A stretch of 64,000 bases of DNA from Pomphorhynchus laevis (GCA_012934845.2 WNNJ02001104.1:124001-188000), one strand, 5' to 3'. Positions 12,001-25,412 are shown, counted from the first letter of the stretch. Made by a program: numbers and translations. Notes: a model not told the origin generated them from the sequence alone.

Positions 12001-12189
12001 TAAAATCATCATCAGATAAAATTATTTAATGAAAATACTGAAAGAGAATATAAATTAAGATCATTCCAGAAAATGAGTATATGTATTCTGTACAATATAA
12101 AAATAATTACTATTATTTATTACTATTATTTATTACTAATAAATAATAGTAATACTTTGTTGATTTATATATTTTAATATTTTCTGTTT

Positions 12190-12275
12190 GATTTTATTTT
12201 TATAGTACCCTGGTTTAAAATATATATCTATTTAATTATTTAAATGATTTTGACCCAATATCGGTACAAATTGTA
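12190..12275 (-). pseudogene. Penelope-like RT scrap
   Basis: About 80 bases closely match the stretch at 56690-56760 (GGTTTAAAATATATATCTAT, then TTATTTAAATGATTTTGA), which codes for the region C-terminal to the RT core on the minus strand. It is a short degenerate fragment. Confidence 0.6.
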
Positions 12276-12802
12276 GCCTAAATGCTCATACAAAAATATT
12301 ACAAATTAAAAATGTTAATTGTTAATATGTAATATCCATTACATATTATAAAAATTCTTATAATTAAATTATTTAATGTATTGTATTGAATATTATGTGC
12401 TATGGCATGAATGATAATGCAAAAATATGTTTATTATAAATTTAAATATGTAAATTTTACGATATAAGTGAATAATTCTTTTAATAAATGTACATATTTA
12501 ATATTTTACAATATTAAATATGTAAATGCAATTTTTTAATATGTTATATACATCTTATCGTATTGAGTACGAAATTATGGATTTCGTACTTTTCAATAAT
12601 TTTACAACTTTATAAATTCTTCAGTATAATCGTGTTTTAAATGTTTATACTTTTAATTGAATTTTGTTTAAATAGGTATCAATAACAACTATTGGATCAA
12701 GTAGATTATTTTCCCCCAGGGAGGAATAATCTACTTGTGTAATTATTCGGGGGGAAATAATTAACTTGTGTAATTTTTATTGTAAACCCCAGATTACAGC
12801 AT

Positions 12803-13688
12803 ATGAATCCTATATTCGAAGAATCCTGGGCGCTGGAAATGATGAGATTATATCGTTTTTCAAGCGAAAGGTGTATTGAAATCATTCATGACATGTTGTC
12901 ATTGTAATGATAATGTGTCGTGGACCAGATATCGCAAAATATCGGACGGCTTTGTCTGGAAATGCGTTAACAAAAATTGTGAACGCTATAAGACAACCAT
13001 GTCAATAAGAAAGCGTTCCTTTTTTGAAAGCCTGAGAATTCCAATGACAGATTGCCTAGAGATTATATATAGGTTTTCAAAAGAGGAAAGAATTTACAAA
13101 TTGCTGTATGAAATCTCCATTTGTAAAAACCTAGCAATAAATATTTTTTCGATGATACGCAAACTATGTATTCGATATAAAGATGACAATCCCATAAGAT
13201 TAAGAGTGGATGGGATTGTGTGTTAAATTGACGAAAGTTTATTTTGCTACAAATCAAACTATAACAGGGGAAGAAGCAGCGAGCAAATTTGGGTTTTCGG
13301 AATTTGCGACACAAGTTTTGTTCCAGCAAGAGGATATCTTCAAGTTGTGTTCAATAGAGGCTGATCTACCTTATTGCCAATAATAGAACAAGTTTGCAAA
13401 AAAGGCACGATCATTCGCAGTGATGAATGGAAATCTTATAAAAAGCTTCATGAAATCGGGTTTCTGCATGAAACCGTCAATCATTCCCGTGAATTTTTAA
13501 ATCGTGAAACCGGGGTTCATACCCAACATATTGAATCTTATTGGGCAAAGATGAAAGCTAGAGGGAAGGAAATGAAAGGAATCCGCAAAAACTTGTTAAA
13601 TGATTATTTGGCTGAATATATGTGGCGAGATAATATTCCTGGTGAGCCAATTGAAAAAATACTTGATTTATTAAACATTTATTTTTGA
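12803..13688 (+). pseudogene. Merlin/ISXO2-like DDE transposase, disabled
   Basis: The N-terminal part (from ATG at 12803) reads SWALEMMRLYRFSSERCIEI and then changes frame near 12895-12905. The next frame gives a zinc-binding motif (CCHCND...FVWKCVNKNC), then KTTMSIRKRSFFESL. The catalytic part follows: IDES at about 13227, WVFGICD, SDEWKSYKKL at about 13420, HTQHIESYW at about 13530, and YLAEYMWR near the end. These fit the three acidic residues of the ISXO2-like DDE fold. Two in-frame stops interrupt it: TAA at 13224, one codon before the first Asp segment, and a TGA near 13362. With one frameshift and two stops it cannot make transposase. About 290 residues is the usual length, so decay seems recent. 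Confidence 0.88.
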
Positions 13689-13769
13689 TCTTTATGTTAT
13701 TTTCTTTTTTTATGTTTAATTTTAATACCATAATGATTTCAAAAATATATTTTGAGATAAACTTATATA

Positions 13770-13945
13770 ATTGTTGGGGGAAATAATAAACTTGTGTAGT
13801 TGCTGGGGGAAATAATAAACTTGTGTAGTTGCTGGGGGAAATAATAAACTTGTGTAGTTGCTGGGGGAAATAATAAACTTGTGTAGTTGCTGGGGGAAAT
13901 AATAAACTTGTGTAGTTGCTGAGGGGAAATAATAAACTTGATCCC
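13770..13945. repeat. subterminal tandem repeat of the Merlin-like element
   Basis: Six units of about 29-30 bp, each GGGGGAAATAATAAACTTGT followed by GTAGTTGCT, with small changes in the first and last unit. Two looser copies lie at the other end (12715-12775). The minus-strand open frame 13558-13947 with its repeating FPPATTQVYYFPQQL pattern is an artefact of this array. Such arrays often serve as transposase binding sites; that role is inferred. Confidence 0.9.
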
Positions 13946-13982
13946 AACTATTTAAATAGGTATGAATAATTTTGATTTTTAA

Positions 13983-14984
13983 ATTTTATTTTAACTTTTC
14001 CTTGAGCTTCAATTGTTTACTTATGAGAATATAATCAAATAGGAAAGCTCATTTAATTTCGGCGCTTTTATATGTTTGTCTAAAATATAAATTGCATTTT
14101 GTTTTTAGATCATTGTTATTTGAATTAAACAATTTGAAAATAAGAAGAATCAAACTACAAAAACAATTTTGGAGTCTATTGTAAGTATACATTTTTTAAA
14201 TAGCATATACGTATCTATAATTTATTTCAATTACGGGTTAAAAATTGTGTGGTAGTTACGACACAAAATATTAAATATTAAATATTTTTATATCCACTAC
14301 ACGTTTGATAAAAGCACGATCAAAATGTTTATCGTTCTACATCCTGAATAATGTAAAAAATAAAAACAATCTTTGCGTATAATATTTAATATTTATAATA
14401 TTACATTATAAATATTATGTTATAATATTTAATATTTATTATCATATAATATTTAATATAAATATATAATTATAAATATATGATTTTAAAATTTTATTTT
14501 AACTTTTCCTTGAGCTATAATTGTTTAATTATGAGAATATAATCAAATAGGAAAGCTAATTTAATTTCGGCGCTTTTATATGTTTGTCTAAAATATAAAT
14601 TGCATTTTGTTTTTAGATCATTGTTATTTAAATTGAACAATTTGTAAATAAGAAGAATCAAGACAACAAAAACAATTTTGGGGTCTATTGTAAGTATACA
14701 TTTTTTAAATAGCATATACGTATCCATAATTTATTTCAATTACGGGTTAAAAATTGTGTGGTAGTTACGACACAAAATATTAAATATTAAATTTTTTATA
14801 TCCACTACAAGTTTGATAAAAGCATGATAAAAATGTTTATCGTTCAACCTCCCGAATAATGTAAAAAATAAAAACAATATCTGCGTATAATATTTAATAT
14901 TTATTATATTACATTATAAATATTATGTTATAATATTTAATATTTATTATAATATAATATTTAATATAAATATATAAGTACAAT
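13983..14984. repeat. 508-bp tandem duplication
   Basis: A block beginning ATTTTATTTTAACTTTTCCT at 13983 returns at 14491 (period 508), with about 90% identity or better by eye. Each unit ends in a TATAATATTTAATATTTATT palindromic tract. The small minus-strand frame at 14515-14727 is not convincing. It lies directly beside the Merlin-like transposon. Confidence 0.9.
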
Positions 14985-16039
14985 CAGTAGTGCCCGTATT
15001 TTTTGAATGGTCCACACTAAAGTATGATTTTAATAGCAGCATAGTTGCTAAAAACAATTGTTTTAAGTTTTGCAAACAATTATCGATATTATATGCCATA
15101 TTTATGTTAATACAAAATCAAAAATGTTTTTTAGCTTAAAAATATTTATTATTAAAACATCAGAATCAATAAAAACACTTTTTGTTTGAATGCCCACCAA
15201 TTTTAAAAAAGCGATACTTAAAGTGAATTGTCGTAAGCAAACAATAGCCTTTCATTAATATTCTTTAGACAAAAAAGGAATAGTCCCCTTTTAATTTTAA
15301 AGAAAAGTCAACCGTGTAATTTATTTGAAGTTAATAGTATTCATAAAAGCACTTTAAGAATATCCACTAGATTAAGATTGCCAGACTACAGACAATATGA
15401 TTGTCAATTCAAAACGATATATAAATAACTGAAAGCAACCACTATTGCTTGTATTGAATTTCACTTCAAAGGTTACTATACTACAAAGACAAAGAAATGG
15501 CAAACATATGTTAACCAGGGTTTTCAGTCTGGCATATGATCATTGCAGTTTAAATGTTTTTTCTGAAATGGGTTTTTGAGTAGTATGACAACATTTTTAG
15601 AATGAATCATAAGTTTTCGTTTTTAATATTATCATGCATCAATACGAATAGGAAGAAAGTGCATTTTTAGCAATCTAATAGAACTATATTTAATTCTTGG
15701 CATCGCAATTTGTGTGATATTGCGAATAAAAAATCTAGAAAAATTAAAAGCAATATATCACTAGCTTCGAAATTTATAAATTTTAAAAATAAAAATATTC
15801 ACTGAATAGAAATGATTAAAAAACGTTTCGAGCATAAAATAATTAGATAAATGGCGGAAATTTGTAAAACTAACATTCTTTAAAGTAGTAGATGTTATAC
15901 AATGAAAATTACAGTTTACCTCCTTTTAAATTTACATTATACTAGGAGTGACACAGAAGCTTTTGATGAGAAAGTGATTACGTAAAAGGTGAAATAGCAA
16001 GACCTTTTGCTTACTGTTGATAAAGATTAAGTCTAAACA

Positions 16040-16800
16040 AAAATATAAAATATGCACAAGTAGAGCATTCCAATTGGAGGCAATAGTAGCCCAATTATAG
16101 CTGACTTATTTTTAAGATTTATAGAATATGAATTTGTTCATAACTGTGTGTAAAATAAATCTAAACAATTAAATATATACAGTATAAAAATATATTGATG
16201 ATATATCTGTATTTAACTCATAAATTTTTTCAATAACCGAACACATTTATTCAGACGGGTTTAATTCTAACTTTTTAAAAAATAAATCTAAATTATATAA
16301 ATATATAAAATATGATCATATATAGTGATGATATATGTGTAGATAAGACATATAATTTTTATTTAATAAGTGAACAAATTTATCCAGGTAGCCTTATTCT
16401 TAATAAAACTAACATCAATGATAAAGACGGTATATATCTAGATATAAACATTAAATTAACATCAATTAAAACTATTATTAATTCATATCGTAAAGATGAC
16501 ATGTTTAAATTTTCAAGAAACATATTTTTGCATGAGCATTAATGCATACCATATAATATAAAATATAATACATTAAATAATGAAATTTTAAGAATTGCAA
16601 CAATATGTAAAAATATTATCTGTCTTCAAAATCATTTAAATAATTTAATAGATGCATATTTTAAACTAGGATACTATAAAAATATCATCAAACAGAAAAT
16701 AGTAAAATATATAAATCATGGCTATAATATTAAAAATAAATTTAAAATTATTAGCAGAAACTTTTTATGGACGGACATTCCTTTTTCGGATATATCGTAA
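16040..16800 (+). pseudogene. Penelope-like RT fragments (two overlapping pieces)
   Basis: The first piece (from about 16066) reads IPIGGNSSPIIADLFLRFIE, the conserved RT core segment. The second (from about 16300) continues at the YxDD region and reads SEQIYPGSLILNKTNIND, then GIYLDINIKLTSIK, then KDDMFKFSRNIF. Further on is the helical C-terminal region, with a tail shared with 31740. It matches the better copy at 56586-57210. It is a broken fossil with several breaks. Family assignment as Penelope-like, perhaps Naiad-type, comes from the RT motifs and the associated hammerhead repeats and is not certain. Confidence 0.65.
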
Positions 16801-17515
16801 ATCATTTATTAGTCAATTCATAAAAATTGATTGTTATTTAAATTTTAGTTTTATAAAAAATTTATATTTTAGCAATATAAATTTAAAAATCTTTTAAAAT
16901 TATTTATTATTTATTATTAGTTATCTTTACTTCTTATTTATATACGAAGACTCCGTTCTCTGATCTGATTATAAATATTTTGCTAATACGATTATTCGTG
17001 ATTCTCATTTCTCGAATACTTATATTCGTATAGGTAGGATATTTGTATATTATTTATTCAACTGACCAGTTATTATTAATCCATGAACGTTGTTTTCCCG
17101 GTAATATAACCTCTGTCAGAAATGATTAAACTATGTATTATTGATACGAAAATTCTAATTCTATAAAACTCTAATTCTTATAGGTTATAATATACACGAA
17201 AGAACATGATTTTTAAATGTATAAACTAAATTTAGATAGTAATTAATTTAATTGTTTTATTTTTTGGTCATCCACCTGATGATTTTTATTCCTTATCGGA
17301 TTCAATTCATACAAATTGAATTTTATTTAAATTTTTACTTTATATAAATTATAAAATCTTATATAATTATTTATTATTAGTTATCTTTACTTCTTATTTA
17401 TATACAAAGATTCAGTTATCTGATCTGATTATAAATATTTTGCTAATACGACTATTCGAGATCCTCATTTCTCGAATACTTATATTCGTATAGGTAGGAT
17501 ATTTGTATATTATTC
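16800..17515. repeat. duplicated PLE tail (direct repeat, period about 462)
   Basis: About 145 bases at 16905-17051 (TTATCTTTACTTCTTATTTA through ATTCGTATAGGTAGGATATT) return at 17370-17515. Both copies contain the GACTCAGTTATCTGATCT-type boundary motif seen at many PLE sites. The upstream parts also resemble each other (ATTCCTTTTTCGGATATA versus ATTCCTTATCGGATTC). This fits two PLE 3' ends in tandem, a known habit of these elements. Confidence 0.75.
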
Positions 17516-17737
17516 ATACATAATTATTTGTATATTTTTCGAGCTACAAAAATAATGGTTGACAATTTGCACGACAGCAATAAATCAGACATTAGCCCCG
17601 TCATTAGAGAATTTCTAGATTTTGAGCAATAAAACTCAAATTCCTCCTCTATAATTATGCACAATTGAAATCGGGTTTAGTGGATTCTTTCTTGGAAAAT
17701 CCTTCATTTTTACAATTTAAAGAATGTAACGTATTGT

Positions 17738-19030
17738 GCCTTTACTTGTTTCATTTATTATAGCAATTGTTCCAAGCTGTAATTCGAAATGAATTAATAA
17801 ATCTATTCGTAAATAACGATTAAATCAAGTACTTGCATTTTGGCGTGTGCTATTGTCTTCTGATAAGAACATATTCATCAATAACTATTTAAACAAAATG
17901 TATCGTATAAAATTCACCTAATGACAGAAGCGTAAATTCCCAATGAATTGCAACCTACTTATCGATGAGAACACACAACAATCGTTTTCTGAATTAGTTC
18001 AAAGCGGTCATGTTTAAAAAACCCATGTAAACTAAAATGAGCAATAAAGCTACTACACGTGTTTCTTGACTTTTTAGTTTAAATATAATATTGAACTAAT
18101 GAAATTTTAAGAAAAGTCATAATATGAAATGATATTGGTTTACTGCAAAATCATTTAAATGATTTAAATCCATTATTAGTCAGCTATAATTGGGCTAATA
18201 GTACCTTTCAATGAGAACTGCCTTTTAATTCTACCTTTAATTGAAAAATTTAATTTACATGAGCATTCATGCATACCATATAATAAAAAATATAATACAT
18301 TAAATAGTGAAATTTTAAGAATTGCAACAATATGTAATGATATTGGCTTTCTGTAAAATCATTTAAATAATTTAATAGATACATATTTTAAACTAGGTTA
18401 CAATAAAAATAACATCAAACAGAAAATAGTAAAATACATAAATCAACACCATAATAAAAAAATAAATTTAAAATCATTAGCGGAAATTTTTATGGATGAA
18501 TAATAAATAAAATAATTCCTATTAGAATAAGGTACACATCAATTTAATCTACTATTAATTTATACCGTAAAGATGACATATTTAAATTTACAAGAAGCAT
18601 ATTTTGTCATGAGCATTTATGTAAAAATGTCGTTATCAGTTTATATTTTCAAAGAAAAAGTTTACTTATTCTTTGATGGCAAGTAAAGGCAATTTGCCTA
18701 TACTTGCTTCATTTATTATAGCATTTGTCCCAAGCTGTAATTCGAAATAAATTAATTAATCTATTCGTAAATAACAACTGCATTAAGTAATTGCATTTTG
18801 ACGTGTGCTATTGTCTTCTGATAAGAACATATTCATCAATAACTATTTAAATCAAAGGAATCGTACAGAGTTTACCTCAATGACAGAAGCGTAAATTCCC
18901 AATGAATTACAACCTACTTATCGATGAGAACACAGCCAATTAGCATTTCAATCGTTTTCTGAATTAGTTAAAAGCGGTCGTGTGTTAAAAGACTTTTGTA
19001 AACTAAAATGAGCAATAAAGCTACTACATG
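17738..19030. repeat. 340-bp direct repeats flanking PLE debris
   Basis: The segment 17738-18060 (TTTCATTTATTATAGCA, then GCGTAAATTCCCAATGAATT, then ACTAAAATGAGCAATAAAGC) returns at 18692-19028 with scattered changes. Between them (18130-18660) lie Penelope-like scraps in mixed order and orientation, including the C-terminal RT region at about 18250-18500. It could be a segmental duplication or the pseudo-LTRs of a composite PLE insertion. No other copy of the 340-bp unit is seen in the window. Confidence 0.8.
18130..18660 (+). pseudogene. Penelope-like RT scraps
   Basis: The plus strand at about 18255-18500 matches the region after the RT core at 56586-56840 on the complement strand. A short reverse piece at about 18172-18212 matches the GGNSSPIIAD segment. 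A further piece at 18535-18620 matches the YRKDDIFKFTR region. The order is scrambled, so several insertions or rearrangements have met here. It is a broken fossil. Confidence 0.6.
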
Positions 19031-19944
19031 AGCAGTGGTATATATGTCAAAATTTCATTTTTTCAGCTTCATAAAAATGTAAAGCTGATTAGGAATAAGA
19101 CCTGGATTAGCATCATTAACAAGCGCGATTGACTATTTATGCTACAATTTATCGATTAAGCTCTTAATCATGTGGAAGTGGATTACAGCACTGAGATGTG
19201 CTTAATATCTGGATCGCACTAATATTACATGTGCGAATTACCTATGTACTTGTTCAGAATCATATATTGATTCAGGTCTTATTCCAGTAGTGTCGTCCTC
19301 AATAAAATGTTCTACTTTTTAGTACTTATTTGCTACGATTGAGAAAATGTAGGACATACATTTTCGTTAACAAGTCATTATAGTTAAAAGTGTTAAATTA
19401 AAATCATCATTATAGAAAGACAAATTAATAAAAACAATTAGAACGGGGTGCATTGCTTTTCATTAACAAAATAAATGCTGAAAAACACGAGGAGAACTAC
19501 GCCAATTTGCTACAGCCAACAAGCTACCTTTTTGTGTATGTTTGGTGTGTATTTCTAGATATAGTAGCATACCGTATTCTTGTTTTTGTAGAAAGCCGTT
19601 TGTAAAACAGTAAAATATATATATTCAACGTTCATAGTTTGTAAGAGTGCACAATACTGAACAAAACAGATTGTGATAAACAGATTTTTGAATTGAAACT
19701 TATTAGAATTTTTTGAATTTGGTATTTGAAAATAAAAACCACTTAGAGTTGAAGGCGGCTACAGCTGTGAACATAACAATATGGTATTTATCTTCTGACA
19801 GTTGCATCTGTTTGATGCTACTAATGTTTATGATCATTCTATTTGAACGACAAAACTATATTTTCAATGCATTTAGGCCATCACACTATATAAATAATCA
19901 TATGGCTGTAAAATATCATACATTTTAATCCCAAACAGCGCAGC

Positions 19945-20960
19945 TTAATCGGATTCGGTATGACTATGTTTTTAAGATCGAATTCTAATAGCTTTTATTT
20001 AAAACATCGTTGCTAGCTTTATTAATATATTTGGCAGCATTTAATAAATAATCAATAAACTTAATAAATAAATATATAAGCAATAATATTTAAATAATCA
20101 ATATATTTGAATATTGATTATGCATCTTGTTTATGTATTATCTTAATACATTTAAAATCATAATAGACACACAATTAAGATAATCCATAAATGTATTATC
20201 TCAATTTTCAAAACGATTTTTAACTTCATAAATAATTCGCTTCAAATTATTTACCAAATTACATGAACAAATGTTTGATGTCAACTTATAAAATGCTATT
20301 GTTTGTACATTTAATTTAAAATAAATATTTGCAGCTACTAACTATATTTAATTAAGATCGAATTCCAATAATGCTAATTTAACATTCATTTAAAATATCG
20401 TTGCTAGCTTTATTTTATATTCAGCGATCAATTTATCAATTTAGGTGATTTATTTGTTTCTAAAATTTCAGTCATTGAGCATTTCAAAGGATTTTTTCAA
20501 AAAGGGATGATGTAAATAAATAATGATTGAATAATCACAATAAACAACAAACGCAGATTTTGTATCAAAGGTTTTATAATTCATTTCAATTAATACAATT
20601 GTAAGATCCATTAAACATCAATAACACATTATTCAACATTGAATTTTTTATTCAATTTTAAAATTTATCAATGTTTATATATTATTTAGTGTCAGCGATG
20701 CCATTAACGATCGTGAATATAATACATTATGTTGTAGAGCCGAAAAATGAGTTAGATTTTAAATTTGCTTTGATTAAACTTTAAAATCAGCTTCGCAATA
20801 AACATGTAATTCAAATAATTATTTTTTTTTTCAAAATATTGATGATCAATAAGATCTTCAATAATAAAGCATACAAAATGTCATAAAATCAAAACTCATT
20901 ATAAAAGTGGTTTGCAAAAACTATATTTAAAAGGATATCCTAATCGGATTCGGTATGACT
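19945..20960. repeat. short interspersed repeats in intron 6
   Basis: AATCGGATTCGGTATGACTA occurs at about 19948 and 20942. TAAGATCGAATTC followed by CATCGTTGCTAGCTTTATT occurs at about 19974 and 20353. They look like pieces of one degraded repeat family of unknown type. Confidence 0.6.
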
Positions 20961-22434
20961 ATTTAGCAATATTAAGTTTACTGCGTACCTGTTTGTATCG
21001 TTTATGATCAATTTCAATCTTTTAATCTTTACCTTTTAGTAAAATAATAAAATAACTGCATACTGTGAAACTAATTTTGTAAATCATTATACTAATGCAA
21101 AGATTTTTATTCATATGCTAGTACTAACTAGTAAAACGTAAATCGATTGTTCCATCCTGACTTTGTTTTTGACTTTTAGTCGAATAACTGATAAATTAAA
21201 TTTTTGAGAGATTAAATATACAATTAGAGAAAGACGAAAGCCGAATAATAAAAATAATTACGGTTTGTTAGGTAATGGTCTTAATTTCTAATCGTAGGTC
21301 CAAATAAACATTACCTCTCTTTAAGTGATATTTCTGACCAGCTCAAGGTGTTTTAATGATTTGTACTTTACGCTTAGCAGCCAACATTAATTTTTATTAT
21401 TTATTGTTTATATTTTCTCGAAATTTAATTTTAAGAAAATATAAACTAAAATTTTTATATAAGTTTCTATTGCATTATAAAAACGACAGTTGACATTTCA
21501 CATTTTACTCGTAGGTTTATGCTAAAATTATTTTGGCTATTTTTATATCTAATTAATTGCTAATTGAGGCTACTGATTACTGATATTAATTTAGCCTAGA
21601 CAGCATATCGACACTTATTAAATCTAAAATTTAAAATATATCAAAAAATAAAAATACTGAGTTACAAAACTCTGTTGTCTTCAATTATTTATTGTTTAAT
21701 TTTATTAGCTTAGATAATTCACCTAGATATTAGTTAAACTTTGAATTTTTGTGATATTTAATTGAGCAGTAAATTACAAATTAAAATTAAAAATTTACAA
21801 AAAAAAAAATAAAAAAATTCTGATGATGATAACAGATGTTTTTAAATAGTTGATAATGATCCATTATTGATAAAGAATTATTAAAGCTGGATCAAAATAA
21901 AGGAGGGTAATTTTATCTGATATTTCGCTGTCGTTATCTGATATATAGTCTAATAAAATATTATAAAAAATAAGAGCATTAACTTTTTTAATATTAATTT
22001 TTCTCGATGATCACAATGAATTGTGGAGCAATTGTTTAATTATTTTAAGATATCCAAATATTCATGAATTACTCATTACAACATCAAGAAAATCATATTG
22101 AGCAAAAATATGAGTTTTGAGATTAGTTGAAAATTTTATCTTTCAATTTAACTTTAATATGCATGAAAGTATATTTTGATTATTGGTTAATAATTATTGA
22201 AATATATTAAATATTTTTACGTATCAAGATACTTTCACAATGTAATGCTTGCTAACAGCTAATGTATTTTGTCGCATTCTTTTTTGTTGGAACCAGTCTG
22301 GTATTTAAAATTATTAAAAGAATCGAAGATTTTTGAAGTATACAAACTGATTCTTTTTATTTCAATATTAGTTTATATATCGATCATTGAAGAATAAGTG
22401 AAACCAAAAATGTCGTAATCGCAAATGTATTTCG

Positions 22435-22456
22435 CTTTCGAAATATATTTCGAAAG
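22435..22456. repeat. 22-bp perfect palindrome
   Basis: CTTTCGAAAT joined to ATATTTCGAAAG is a perfect palindrome. Related TTTCGCTTTCG words flank it at about 22431 and 22484. The meaning is unknown. Confidence 0.6.
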
Positions 22457-25412
22457 ATAAAATACATTTCTAAACAAAAAATATTTCGCTTTCGTGAGAT
22501 AAATTGCTGAAAGGACATATTGAATCGCTTGAAATGCTATCAGCTTAAATTGCGCACATTGAGTTGGAGCTTTATTAATTAAAAATTTGACAAATTGAAA
22601 TGGATTGTTTCATCAGCTTGGATAAAACATCTTTGAAAGTTTTATAACTCTACAATGAGAATTATTCTCCTGTCAATAATCGCAGACCAGTTGTTTCGTT
22701 TAGAATGAACACAATTCTCACTGATTAGTGAATATCTTAAAGCCAATATTCACATTTTTTAATTTATTTTATTGTGTTTCTAAAATATACGACGCAAAAT
22801 AATTACTTTACGTCACCAAAAAATACTGAGGTTCACATAAACGCCTCTAAAACGATGAGATTATTAACTTATTTGATCGTACATAGCCAAAACTTGCCAT
22901 AATATTATTATTTTTAATAATATAATTATTATTTTTATAATAAAAATTTTTAGTTCAAATTCCCAAAAAGGTCGAGAAACTGAAATCTAAAGAATCCAGA
23001 GTCTCGGACTTAAATCTAAAGAATCCATTGTCTCGTATTTCGCTTTTGAGTAATATTATAAAGGCAAATGCTCAAAATAATGAGCACGTTATTTTACGCT
23101 TAAATTAAATTTAAAATAAAATCATCATAAAGTATTTTATTCTTAGGAAACACATTCGTGCTAGCTATCTGTGTTGTATGAGTATAATATTATATATCAA
23201 TACTAATATAAAATTTATTGAATTTATCGCATTATTCAAAGGAAAGCTCGATTCTTGAATCATTTCACAACAGCAATTCTTACGTAATTTACATACAAGG
23301 TGTGGAATATTAGTTGATAATGCTGCCTTTACTCTCCAAATGAAAATACATTAACGATAAAAAGGCCGTCATTTCAGATATTATAGTTTTAGTAAAATAT
23401 TAGGAATGGATAAAAGATTAGACGTTTTCGACAGTTATATATTTGTTCGTTTTTAGTCGTAAAAATATTATCTATAAGCTAAGCATATGTGATAACTTAA
23501 CATTATTCAAGAGTATCTTTACGAATAATGATGAAACAGGAAATTATATTTATATCATTAAAGTAGACAACTACGTATTTGTCGAAGTGAATTAGTTGCG
23601 ATTTCGTAACTAGAGATAAACGGTGAGAATTGTGATTTAAGTTGACTTTTGAAATAAAATGGTACAAAACATCATAAATAATAAAAATAAATTCTTAAAA
23701 ATGATGTATCATTTATCATATATGATTTGAATAGACATATATACGTTTCGACGAATTATATACTTTATTAAATGACGTAGAATACGCACTATACAGTGGT
23801 TATGTAAAGTTCAAACGCAGATATGATGCCTTACTTTGAAAGCCATTTGACTTTTAAAGAAGTTATGTGTTAAATTTATTAAACAATACTGATGCTTCTA
23901 TCTAAATCATCAATGAGAATCCAATTTGATTATGTGGTTGAAATTTACGTATTTAACACAAAAATAATCGTTTTACAGTAATTAAGTTGCACTGATAAAA
24001 GTGTCATCAGCTATCGCTTTAGGGATAACAATTATGATTTTGGCCTCTAGCAAATGTGTAAACAAGTGCCTCAGTGCACTTGGTGAACACATTTCTATTC
24101 ACAAAAATATTTGAACTGCAATAATTTATTTGAATTGTCAATCTATTAACTAACGTAATTACACAAGTATCCTTAAGCGCATTTAATACAACGATCAATG
24201 ATTGTATTGTATTAAATTTAATACATATCGAAACTTAAATCAATCCAAAAATATACTTTTGTCCCGATTATACTAATTTTGTGATAAAAATCATCAACTA
24301 ATATACCGTAGAGAATAGTTACGATATTCTATTAGTATAATAATGTAAATGTACAATTGTTTGAATAAAGTATTTTTAAACTTAGTACTTACATTTCTTA
24401 TACAGTGTAACTTGTTTCTTGACGCTAAAATTAAAATGATATTGTAATATATTTTATAAGTCGTGTTTAATAATACACAACATTTTTATTTTAAAATGAT
24501 TACTATAGAGCTTTAGATAATTTCATCGCGATTTAAATTATTTATAAATTAAACATAATGATAAATAAAAATTAAATAATTAATAATTAAATAATTAATA
24601 ATTTTTATATAATATTTCATATAAATTATATCAAGTTAAAGTTTAAAATTGAATGGAAAAAACCAAATCGAATGAAACCTAGTTATATTTATGTATGAAA
24701 TGCTCTTATTAATGTATTCATACAATCATGTTGGATGATAAGTTAACACTAATTATCCATCGAAAACATAACGATAAAAGCATTATTTGAACTTATGATT
24801 TTTAGTATGCTGTTAATACAATCATATTTCATTAATATGAGATTTTATATCATATATAAAAGTATAAGGGTAACTATAATATTTTATTATAGTTCCTGTT
24901 TTGTTGATCTGTTTGTAGGAGTTGTTTCGGCAACTTAAGCAATTTATGAAATTAATCCAATTGAGGCATACCGTTATGAAATGTTAATGTTTGAATTATT
25001 TATGGGCAAGTAAAAGTAATATTTCTGTTAAGTGGATATATATATTGGTTTAAGCAGTGAAGAGCAAATATGATCACTAATAAAACAATTGTATACAACA
25101 TAAGTAAGCGTAAAACTTAGAATGAATAATGTTCCTCACTCTATTCTCTAAAAGCCTCTTGCTTCAATTCGTTAGCTATATTTGGCTAAGTAAAATTTAC
25201 ATAATAGGAAGTATATGATCACGGGAAATCCCTTTTGCATCTTACTACGTGGTGATGAAGACCAAATGATAAACGCATTACAAGGTTCTTTGTAAAGGTT
25301 TAGCTATTTAAATAAACGGCTAAACGGCTTTTAACTGTATAAATTCAGGTAAATTAGCAGAGTTGATAAGGATTTTTACTCTTATAAATACATCACAAAT
25401 ATGAGCATATAC

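Larger units (their letters stand above)
12685..13960 (+). mobile_element. Merlin/ISXO2-like DNA transposon
   Basis: One disabled transposase lies between ends that carry inverted copies of GGATCAAG + TWWATTATTT + CCCC. At the 3' end six short units are stacked in tandem. Both flanks show TTAAATAGGTAT (12672-12683 and 13952-13963), a candidate target duplication. That is longer than the 8-9 bp usual for Merlin, so its outer bases may belong to the element. The element sits in intron 6 of the spectrin-like gene. It is about 1.27 kb long, a normal size for the family, and looks complete in structure. Confidence 0.8.
9361..25412 (-). other. intron 6 of the spectrin-like gene (about 16 kb)
   Basis: This lies between the donor AAAG|GTATAT at 25412 and the acceptor CAG at 9361. 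It holds a LINE scrap (10349-10530), a perfect hairpin (11961-12000), the Merlin-like transposon (12685-13960), a 508-bp tandem duplication (13983-14984), PLE pieces and duplicated tails (16040-19030) and short repeats at 19.9-21 kb. Elsewhere (9400-10340, 10540-11950, 15000-16030, 19050-19940, 21000-25390) I find only AT-rich sequence and short frames without coding character. A further exon that keeps the phase cannot be excluded. Confidence 0.6.

Noticed and set aside
13770-13945. Regular short repeats resembling a CRISPR array
   Set aside because: Units are contiguous without unique spacers and lie at the end of a eukaryotic DNA transposon.
13558-13947. Minus-strand frame of 129 codons with FPPATTQVYY repeats
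   Set aside because: Artefact of the 29-30-base subterminal array and the antisense of the transposase.
19713-19928. Plus-strand frame of 71 codons with a hydrophobic middle
   Set aside because: It begins at TTG, has no splice or promoter signals and lies within the intron of the antisense gene.
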